From contig PMFY01000420.1 of assembly GCA_003157945.1 (NCBI GenBank), forward strand, positions 156-12,175: a DNA stretch of 12,020 bases, given 5' to 3'. The stretch comes from Acidimicrobiaceae bacterium (GTDB lineage Bacteria; Actinomycetota; Acidimicrobiia; Acidimicrobiales; RAAP-2). The position numbers were made by a program, and so were the translations under genes. Shown here piece after piece: positions 7,648 through 12,020 of the stretch; within the stretch, counting starts at the first letter, position 1; the number at the start of each line of letters is the position of its first letter. The notes under the pieces are model-generated. The model saw only the letters and a list, made by a program, of their open reading frames with translations. It searched no databases and was not told the origin of the DNA.

Positions 7648-7662
7648 CGTCGGGGGCCGACG
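7648..7662 (+). terminator. Hairpin after the amine oxidase gene
   Basis: CGTCGG, loop GGG, CCGACG: a perfect 6-bp stem starting 15 nt after the stop codon. No T-tract follows. It would separate the oxidase transcript from the transporter unit, which has its own candidate promoter. Confidence 0.35.
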
Positions 7663-7750
7663 TGCCGGGGTCGACGTCAGGTTCCGGCTCCACAGGTGCG
7701 GGATCGACCCGGTCGAGGGCGCATCCGCCCTGTACGGGGCGTGCGTACCC

Positions 7751-7786
7751 GAGGTCGGACCGCCGGCCGGCGGCGCGCCGACCCTC
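7751..7786. repeat. Nested inverted repeat with a 14-bp perfect palindrome
   Basis: Outer arms GGTCGG (7753-7758) and CCGACC (7778-7783), extendable by GA/TC across one bulged C, enclose the palindrome CCGCCGGCCGGCGG (7760-7773). As RNA it gives a long two-tier hairpin; as DNA, a symmetric protein-binding site. It lies 36 bp upstream of the candidate transporter promoter and could be an operator or a second terminator. Confidence 0.5.
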
Positions 7787-7821
7787 GGCGCCCGGTGGGG
7801 GCAGCCACCGACCCGGGATAC

Positions 7822-7850
7822 CTCAAGTTGCGGTGCGTTGGCGTCGATGG
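7822..7850 (+). promoter_or_regulatory. Candidate flagellar sigma (FliA-type) promoter
   Basis: CTCA (7822-7825, within CTCAAG), 17 nt, then GTCGAT (7843-7848). The FliA-type promoter described in the actinomycete Actinoplanes is CTCA, 15-17 nt, GCCGAA; here four of six -10 bases match. Transcription would start near 7857, just before the folded leader. CTCAAG also occurs inside genes as ordinary codons, but this copy is intergenic and correctly placed. No other motility gene is in the window, so this remains tentative. Confidence 0.3.
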
Positions 7851-7869
7851 CGCGGTGTTGGAGGCACCA

Positions 7870-7917
7870 CCGGCGACGTCAGCCGGGGGCGGACCCTCCG
7901 GCACGAAAGGAGGGCCC
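7870..7917 (+). promoter_or_regulatory. Two-state RNA leader that can hide the leader ORF's SD
   Basis: Four segments pair in two exclusive ways. Closed state: CCGGC (7870-7874) with GCCGG (7882-7886), and CCCTCC (7894-7899) with GGAGGG (7909-7914), extended by GG/CC (7891-7892 with 7916-7917) across one A-C mismatch; this covers the SD. Open state: GCCGGGGG (7882-7889) with CCCTCCGGC (7894-7902), 8 bp with one bulged T and loop CGGA, which frees AAAGGAGG. The layout is that of a translational attenuator or riboswitch expression platform. Pairings are read from the sequence; regulation is inferred. GC-rich DNA raises the chance of accidental pairing. Confidence 0.45.
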
Positions 7918-7918
7918 G

Positions 7919-8005
7919 ATGGCCTTCGCATCAGATCCGGCGCGCCCGGCGGTCGGCACGGGCCGGCCCACGGCGTGGCGTCCCGCAGCGGGGACGCACC
8001 GGTGA
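7919..8005 (+). CDS. 28-residue leader ORF coupled to the MFS transporter
   Basis: ATG at 7919 is preceded by AAAGGAGG (7906-7913, 5 nt spacing), one of the strongest ribosome binding sites in the window. The peptide begins MAFASDPARP, ends WRPAAGTHR and is rich in Pro, Arg and Ala, with no TM or known motif. Its TGA stop (8003-8005) overlaps the transporter's GTG start (8002-8004) as GTGA, the classical arrangement for translational coupling. The transporter has only a weak SD of its own, so its translation probably depends on this ORF. It could be a purely translational leader or a peptide that senses ribosome stalling. The reading frame differs from that of the transporter. Confidence 0.6.
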   Translation: MAFASDPARPAVGTGRPTAWRPAAGTHR

Positions 8006-9594
8006 GCACCGCCGTCCACCCGACGCCCGACGTCGCCGCGCCGTCCGTGGCCCCCGCCACCACCCAGGTCTCCAAGCTGGTGGTCCCGTTCCTCGGCCTC
8101 CTCGGCGCCGTGCAGGGCTCGTGCCCGAACATCGCCTCGACCGCCCTCGTCGGGGCCAGCCGGTCGCTCCACATGGCCGGGAGCACCCAGGCGTTGGCGG
8201 GCAGTGTCCAGACGCTGGCCATCGCCGCCACCGTGATCTCGACCGGCCTCCTCGCCGACCGACTCGGCCGGCGCACCGTCCTGATGGTGGCCCTGGTCGT
8301 CGGGGCCATCGGCAACCTGGTGGTCGTGGGTGCACCGTCACCGCTCTTCTACATGGTCGGAATGGCGATCACCGGCATCGGGCTCGGTGCCGTCTACTGC
8401 GCGGCGTTCGGCTACATGGACGCGGTCGTGCCCCGGGAGCGGATGGCGGGCGCCATGGGTGTGTTCACCGCCGTCGTCATGGCGGGCACCGTGGTGCTCA
8501 CGTTCCTCGGTGGCAACCTGGCGAGCGCCCACTGGCGGTTGGCGTTCCTGCTGATCCCGGCCGTGTGCATGGTGTGCCTGGTCGTCACCCCGGTGCTCCT
8601 TCCCCGGGTCGACCGGATCACGGGGAACAAACTGGACCTGCCGGGCCAGGGGTTCCTCATGGCCGGCATCATCCTCGTCCTGTACTCGGCCAGCCAGTTC
8701 GCCCACAGCCTCACCAGCCCCCGGACACTCGTGCCCCTGGTGCTCGGTGCCCTCCTGCTCGCCACGTTCTTCGTCTGGGAGTCCCGGTACGACGGCCACT
8801 TCTATCCGGTGGGGCTGTTCCGCTCGCCCGTCTTCCTGGCCGCCCTGTGCGCCGGATTCATCTACATGTTCGGCACCGCGGTGGCGTTCCTGCAGGTGAC
8901 CAACCTGTGGCAGTACGTCAACGGACTGGCGACCGCCAAGGTCGCCGTGTGGCAGCTGCCGTTGCTGTTCGCCGGCATCGTGGCGGGCCTCGTGACCGGC
9001 CGGCTCATGACCAGGGGCCTGACCAGCCGGACGGCCATCCTGGCCGGCGGCATCGTCTCCACCGCGGGGTTCGTCCTGCTGGCGACGGCCCACGCCTCCA
9101 CCAGCCTCCTGGGCTTCCTGCCCGGCCTGGTCCTGACCGGTGCGGGTGTGATCATCGCCGCCGTGCCGTTCGGCAGCCTCATCCTGGCCGAGGCGCCCGC
9201 CCGCTACCTCGGCCCGGTGTCGAGCTCGCGCACCACGTTCGGTCAGTTCTTCTACACGATGGGCTTCTCGATCTCGGCCGTGGTGATCGACCGCCTCACC
9301 GACGGGGGCGTGGTCCACCGGATGGAACATGCCGGCGTGCCGGCCACCCAGCTCTCGACCGGCCTCGACGCGGTCAACGTGTACGCGTCGGAGGGCACGG
9401 CACCGACCACCTCGGCCGGCCGGGCCGCCCTCCGGGACGCCGTCGTCTCGTACGGACACGCCTTCAGCACGATGTTCCTCATCGCCGGCGGGCTCACCCT
9501 CGTCGTCGGCATCGTCGCCTTCGTCCTGCTGTCGGGGAGCGAGGGTGCTGCCCACGCCGACGCCGCATCGGCCGGCACCGCACCGACGGGTTGA
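8002..9594 (+). CDS. MFS transporter, DHA2 (14-TM drug:H+ antiporter) family
   Basis: A 530-residue integral membrane protein with about 14 hydrophobic segments from residue 25 to near the C-terminus, the length and layout of QacA/EmrB-type proton-driven exporters. Motif A is visible as GLLADRLGRR (82-91) between TM2 and TM3. A motif-C-like stretch AVVMAGTVVLTFLGG lies in TM5, and LDLPGQGFLMAGIILVLYSA opens the central pair typical of 14-TM members. The long loop near the end (RLTDGGVVHRMEHAG and on) is expected before the last TM. It probably exports a small organic compound. The GTG start lies in the GTGA overlap with the leader ORF; the N-terminal 20 residues are Ala/Pro/Thr-rich and look like a normal cytoplasmic start. 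The frame is open far upstream, but that part is out-of-frame sequence of the oxidase gene. Confidence 0.92.
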   Translation: MSTAVHPTPDVAAPSVAPATTQVSKLVVPFLGLLGAVQGSCPNIASTALVGASRSLHMAGSTQALAGSVQTLAIAATVISTGLLADRLGRRTVLMVALVVGAIGNLVVVGAPSPLFYMVGMAITGIGLGAVYCAAFGYMDAVVPRERMAGAMGVFTAVVMAGTVVLTFLGGNLASAHWRLAFLLIPAVCMVCLVVTPVLLPRVDRITGNKLDLPGQGFLMAGIILVLYSASQFAHSLTSPRTLVPLVLGALLLATFFVWESRYDGHFYPVGLFRSPVFLAALCAGFIYMFGTAVAFLQVTNLWQYVNGLATAKVAVWQLPLLFAGIVAGLVTGRLMTRGLTSRTAILAGGIVSTAGFVLLATAHASTSLLGFLPGLVLTGAGVIIAAVPFGSLILAEAPARYLGPVSSSRTTFGQFFYTMGFSISAVVIDRLTDGGVVHRMEHAGVPATQLSTGLDAVNVYASEGTAPTTSAGRAALRDAVVSYGHAFSTMFLIAGGLTLVVGIVAFVLLSGSEGAAHADAASAGTAPTG

Positions 9595-9625
9595 CGCGGA
9601 CCCACCCAGGATCGAACCAGCGCCA

Positions 9626-9648
9626 CCGGGGCCCGTCCCCGGGGCCCG
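9626..9648 (+). repeat. Tandem CCGGGGCCCG pair with hairpin potential
   Basis: CCGGGGCCCG occurs twice (9626-9635 and 9639-9648), separated by TCC. CCGGGG (9626-9631) can also pair with CCCCGG (9637-9642) around the loop CCCGT. It sits in the 80-nt gap between transporter and amidase, and may be a partial terminator, an mRNA-stability element or a binding site. Confidence 0.4.
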
Positions 9649-9674
9649 CGAGCAGAGAGTGCAGGGAGAGTCAC

Positions 9675-10679
9675 ATGTGCATGACATTCAAACTTCCGGT
9701 CGCCGAGGACGGCGCCGTCGTGGCGGCCCGGAGCATGGAGTTCCCGATGGGCATGCCGACCCAGCTGGCGGTCCTGCCGGCCGACCACGCCGGGACCGGA
9801 TCGGTCGGTGACGGCGGGCACCCGAAGACGTGGGCGGCGACCCACGGGGTCGTCGGCATGGGGGTCTTCGGTCACGCGGACTGGCTGGTCGACGGCATCA
9901 ACACGGCCGGCCTCAGCGCCCATCTGCTCTACATGCCGGGTGGCTACTGCACGTTCCCGGAGCCCAGGGGGGACGGATCCGACCTCTCCGAGCTCGATCT
10001 GGTGGCCTACCTGCTCGGTACCTGCGGGAGCATCGACGAGGTGAAGGCGGCGGTGGCGGTGACCAACATCATCGGACGGGACCCCGGAATGGGCTTCGAG
10101 CCGCCGATCCACTGCCTCGTCCACGACACCTCGGGCTCGGTCGCCATCGAGTTCCACCCGCAGGGGACCCGGGTCGTCGACAACCCCGTGGGGATCGCCA
10201 CCAATGCGCCCTACCTCGAGTGGCACCTGACCAACCTCGGCAACTACCTGGGCGTCTCGGCCCGGAACCCGGCCGACGAAGTCGTCGGAGGCCTCACCTT
10301 GTCGGCACCCGGCCAGGGGGAGGGCCTGCGCGGCATTCCCTCGGACTACACCCCTTCGGCCCGGTTCGTGCGCCTCTTCAGCGTCCTCCGACTCATCGAC
10401 CGGGCGGCCGACGCCCATGAGGCCGAACAGCTGGCGCTGCACGTGTGCAACGCCTTCGACATCCCCGCGGGCGTCATCAAGGAGGTCATGGGCAAGGCCG
10501 TCGTGCCCGAGGTGACCGTCTGGGACACCGTGCTGAACCTGAGCACCCCCCGCTACGCCTACCGGACCATCGGCAACCCCGAGACCTACGTGGTGGATCT
10601 GGCGTCGGTGGACTTCGCCACGCCGGCCCGGCTGCAGGACCTGCAGTGGTCGGGCGACTTCACGCCCGTCTCCGTCTGA
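9675..10679 (+). CDS. Choloylglycine hydrolase / linear amide C-N hydrolase family (Ntn amidase)
   Basis: A 334-residue N-terminal-nucleophile hydrolase that should cleave a linear amide bond. It starts Met-Cys-Met, so removal of Met exposes Cys2 as the nucleophile; this and GGGAGAG (9664-9670) upstream fix the start. Active-site counterparts of the bile salt hydrolase/penicillin V acylase family are visible: R19 in ARSMEF (Glu22 where classical enzymes have Asp), N76 in DGINTAGL, N177 in TNAPYLEWHLTN and R230 in SDYTPSARFVR. There is no signal peptide, so it is cytoplasmic. Known family substrates are bile salts, penicillin V and N-acyl homoserine lactones; which applies, if any, cannot be told. 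It follows the transporter by 80 nt with its own SD and is probably co-transcribed. Confidence 0.92.
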   Translation: MCMTFKLPVAEDGAVVAARSMEFPMGMPTQLAVLPADHAGTGSVGDGGHPKTWAATHGVVGMGVFGHADWLVDGINTAGLSAHLLYMPGGYCTFPEPRGDGSDLSELDLVAYLLGTCGSIDEVKAAVAVTNIIGRDPGMGFEPPIHCLVHDTSGSVAIEFHPQGTRVVDNPVGIATNAPYLEWHLTNLGNYLGVSARNPADEVVGGLTLSAPGQGEGLRGIPSDYTPSARFVRLFSVLRLIDRAADAHEAEQLALHVCNAFDIPAGVIKEVMGKAVVPEVTVWDTVLNLSTPRYAYRTIGNPETYVVDLASVDFATPARLQDLQWSGDFTPVSV

Positions 10680-10697
10680 CTCGGGCCGCGGCCGAGT
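10679..10697 (+). terminator. Hairpin at the amidase stop codon
   Basis: ACTCGG (10679-10684), loop GCCGCGG, CCGAGT (10692-10697): a 6-bp stem starting in the TGA stop. There is no T-tract. It is the first of three hairpins in this gap, so its share in termination is uncertain. Confidence 0.3.
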
Positions 10698-10759
10698 GGA
10701 CCGCGCCCGAAACCCGGTGAGGACCTGGGGTGGGGGCGTGACCGGTGGACCGCCCGAGT

Positions 10760-10777
10760 TGCCGGCGCTCCCCGGCA
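10760..10777 (+). terminator. Second hairpin downstream of the amidase
   Basis: TGCCGG (10760-10765), loop CGCTCC, CCGGCA (10772-10777), followed by CGTTCTC, the nearest thing to a T-rich tail in this gap. Plausible terminator of the transporter-amidase unit. Confidence 0.35.
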
Positions 10778-10820
10778 CGTTCTCAGCGGACGGGGACGGC
10801 AGGCCACGGCCCGGGGGATC

Positions 10821-10835
10821 GGCGCCGTCGGCGCC
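10821..10835. repeat. GGCGCC-GTC-GGCGCC hairpin or paired site
   Basis: Two copies of the self-complementary hexamer GGCGCC separated by GTC, so it reads as a direct repeat and as a 6-bp stem with a triloop. It lies 58 bp upstream of the next gene's -10, where an operator could sit. The rest of the 225-base gap (10680-10904) shows no gene. Confidence 0.3.
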
Positions 10836-10892
10836 TGCTGCCCACGCCGAGCGAGTGGTGCCGCGTTCCGGCCGTTGCGGTGGTCGGCTGGA

Positions 10893-10898
10893 TAACCT
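10893..10898 (+). promoter_or_regulatory. Leaderless -10 element of the PH-like gene
   Basis: TAACCT lies 6 nt before the ATG at 10905, matching the TANNNT-6-start geometry seen at the cyclase gene. No SD precedes the ATG. TTGCGG (10875-10880) is only 12 bp upstream, too close to be a standard -35. Confidence 0.5.
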
Positions 10899-10904
10899 GA
10901 CGGC

Positions 10905-11561
10905 ATGGCGGATGGCGTTTCCGGGGAAGCAGGGGAACCGGAGTCCGAACAAGGTCCCGGGTCCCCTCCGAGCGATCAGCTTCCGAGTCAGGTTGACGGA
11001 CGTGTGATCCTGACCGGACTGGGCTACCGGATCAATGCGTGGTTCGTCACGATCTTCTTCGTCGCCGGCGCGATCGGCTGCCTCGCCCTGGTGCCGCTGG
11101 CCGTGCGCAGCCTTCACAAGCGTGCTGATTCGAGGAGCAACTCCATCGGTCTGATCGTCATCTGCGTCCTCGGCGTCATCCTCTGTTCGTTCATTGCCTG
11201 GATCTGCTCCCGGAAGATGATGGGGAAGACCTCGTTCGATTCCACCGGCATCCGGGGCCTGGCGGTTGCCGGACGACCCCGGAATCTCTTCGAGAAGCAT
11301 GTTCCGAACGTGGACAGACTGACGAGGACGACCCCCTGGGGGGATGTCGACCATGTCGAGCGGGTCTACAACCCCGGGGCCGAGGGTGGTGGAACCTTCG
11401 GCCTCAACGTGCATCTCAAGGATGGTCGAATAGGAAGCGCCTACGTGTGGTCCGCACGCGAATCGACCATGTCCGACGTCGTGAGCCGCCTGGAGGACGT
11501 GAGGAAGGGCGCCAGTCGTCGGGTCGGTGCTGCTCCTGGCCCCGTCGACGGTGAGGTCTAG
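10905..11561 (+). CDS. Two-TM membrane protein with bacterial PH-like cytoplasmic domain
   Basis: A 218-residue protein. Residues 1-40 are hydrophilic and rich in Glu, Pro and Ser. Two TM segments follow (about 45-67 and 80-102), joined by a short basic loop, so both termini should be cytoplasmic. The soluble part (about 108-208) has the look of a bacterial PH-type beta domain: a strand with FDSTGIRGL, then the Trp/Asp motif TPWGDVDHVERV, then a strand pair around LNVHLKDGR, and a closing helix (TMSDVVSRLEDVRK). Such proteins are common in actinobacteria, mostly without a known function. The start is supported by the -10 six bases upstream. The next gene converges on it. Confidence 0.75.
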   Translation: MADGVSGEAGEPESEQGPGSPPSDQLPSQVDGRVILTGLGYRINAWFVTIFFVAGAIGCLALVPLAVRSLHKRADSRSNSIGLIVICVLGVILCSFIAWICSRKMMGKTSFDSTGIRGLAVAGRPRNLFEKHVPNVDRLTRTTPWGDVDHVERVYNPGAEGGGTFGLNVHLKDGRIGSAYVWSARESTMSDVVSRLEDVRKGASRRVGAAPGPVDGEV

Positions 11562-11730
11562 GAGAAGCCCGGAAGGCGAGCGCGGCAACCGTGCCGGTCC
11601 GGGCCCACGGACACGTCGTCCCCGGACGATCCGAAGCGGAACCCGCGGAGATTCCCGGCACCTGGCCGACCAGGAGGGCGACGGGGGCGGACTGCCGGCT
11701 CAGCGCAGGATCCCCATGTGCGGTTCCGGC
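11562..11730. other. Gap between convergent genes with weak hairpins
   Basis: No gene is seen. Two short inverted repeats could end transcription from either side: GTCCG/CGGAC (11597-11601, 11608-11612) and TCGTCC/GGACGA (11616-11621, 11624-11629). Neither has a T-tract. Confidence 0.35.
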
Positions 11731-12020
11731 TCAGGCGGCAACTCTGAACGTGTGGTCGGTCCCGACGGTCGTTGCGACCTGGTTCACGGCGACAAGGGTG
11801 AAGTGCCATGTGGAGCCCGGGGGCAACCCGGTGATCAGGGTCGACACCGGGACGGCGGTCAACCCGGTCCCGGCATCCCCGGCGGTGACCGGACTCACCG
11901 AGCCGTAGGCGGAGGTCCGGCCGAACTCGAAGTACCACCGGGTGTCCAGGCGATGGGGTGTCACGGTGCCCTGGAGCGCGACCGAGCCGAGGGACACCGA
12001 CGAGACGATGCCGCCCAGGA
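11731..12020 (-). CDS. C-terminal end of a fibronectin-type-III-like surface protein, cut by the window edge
   Basis: The frame is open from the right edge to TGA at 11733-11731, giving the last 95 residues of a longer protein. They form one fibronectin-III-like beta domain of the kind seen in secreted bacterial proteins: VALQGTVTPHRLDTRWYFEFG with an aromatic strand, AYGSVSP, the LITGLPPGSTWHFTLVAVN core (Leu-x-Pro-Gly before an aromatic strand) and the closing TDHTFRVAA. Repeats of this domain usually sit in extracellular or cell-wall proteins next to enzymatic or adhesive domains, none of which is visible here. GTG at 11997 is probably internal. Function of the whole protein is unknown. 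Confidence 0.7.
   Translation of the reverse strand, partial: LGGIVSSVSLGSVALQGTVTPHRLDTRWYFEFGRTSAYGSVSPVTAGDAGTGLTAVPVSTLITGLPPGSTWHFTLVAVNQVATTVGTDHTFRVAA

Larger units (their letters stand above)
7634..7918. other. Structured 285-base intergenic region, no convincing gene
   Basis: Between the oxidase stop codon and the leader ORF I see no recognisable protein; open frames here lack an SD and resemble nothing. It holds, in order, a terminator-like hairpin (7648-7662), a nested inverted repeat (7751-7786), a candidate flagellar-sigma-type promoter (7822-7850) and a switchable RNA leader (7870-7917). Confidence 0.6.

Noticed and set aside
5897..7693. A 598-codon open frame antisense to the amine oxidase
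   Set aside because: Same GC artefact: biased composition, no SD and no motif, covering a clear enzyme on the other strand.
7640..7918. A longer version of the leader ORF starting near 7640
   Set aside because: The upstream start has no SD and no recognisable product and would run through the inverted repeat and promoter. The strong AAAGGAGG marks 7919 as the start.
6247..8001. Upstream extension of the transporter frame through the oxidase gene
   Set aside because: The frame is open, but the translation is Arg/Gly/Pro-rich out-of-frame oxidase sequence. The GTGA overlap at 8002 gives a sensible start.
9546..10850. The 15-mer TGCTGCCCACGCCGA occurs at 9546-9560 and 10836-10850
   Set aside because: One copy is coding and the other intergenic, with no similarity in the flanks and no target-site signs. 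Chance is plausible in 12 kb of biased sequence.
887..11422. Further CTCAAG motifs (for example near 887, 2657, 4897, 5635, 6112 and 11414)
   Set aside because: All are inside coding regions as common Leu-Lys codon pairs and lack a partner -10 before a gene, so they are not promoter candidates.

Overview
The window is about 70% GC with strong third-position GC bias on every real gene, which suggests a high-GC Gram-positive bacterium (Actinomycetota). Several genes have a -10-like hexamer exactly 6 nt upstream of the start codon and no usable Shine-Dalgarno (SD), the leaderless arrangement common in that phylum. An acidimicrobial-type lineage is possible, but nothing here fixes the genus. No tRNA, rRNA, CRISPR array, insertion sequence or phage gene was seen.

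Left part (1-5842), nucleotide-handling genes. A membrane diguanylate cyclase, cut by the left edge, runs convergently into a cytidine-deaminase-fold protein; both stop codons are formed by one CTAG. The deaminase is divergent from a 1020-residue protein that joins a class III nucleotidyl cyclase domain to a STAND-like ATPase and TPR repeats. The two share a 34-bp intergenic region whose centre, GGTACC, lies in overlapping -10 elements for both strands. A nucleoside 2-deoxyribosyltransferase-like gene follows the cyclase, with its SD overlapping the cyclase stop codon. Deaminase, cyclase-STAND and deoxyribosyltransferase-like protein look like one sensing and nucleotide-modifying unit. This is the best candidate here for an undescribed signalling or conflict system.

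Middle part (5843-10904), an amine/amide module. A Tat-exported FAD amine oxidase has its own leaderless promoter. It is followed by a structured 285-base gap, a 28-residue leader ORF, a 14-TM DHA2-type MFS transporter that starts inside the leader ORF's stop codon, and a choloylglycine-hydrolase-family Ntn amidase. The RNA before the leader ORF can fold in two mutually exclusive ways, one of which buries the leader ORF's SD. This is the layout of a translational attenuator controlling the transporter. A likely logic is transport of an N-acyl amide or its product across the membrane, amide cleavage in the cytoplasm and amine oxidation outside, but the substrate is unknown.

Right part (10905-12020). 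A leaderless gene encodes a small two-TM protein with a bacterial PH-like cytoplasmic tail. It converges on the C-terminal end of a fibronectin-type-III-like protein on the minus strand, cut by the right edge.
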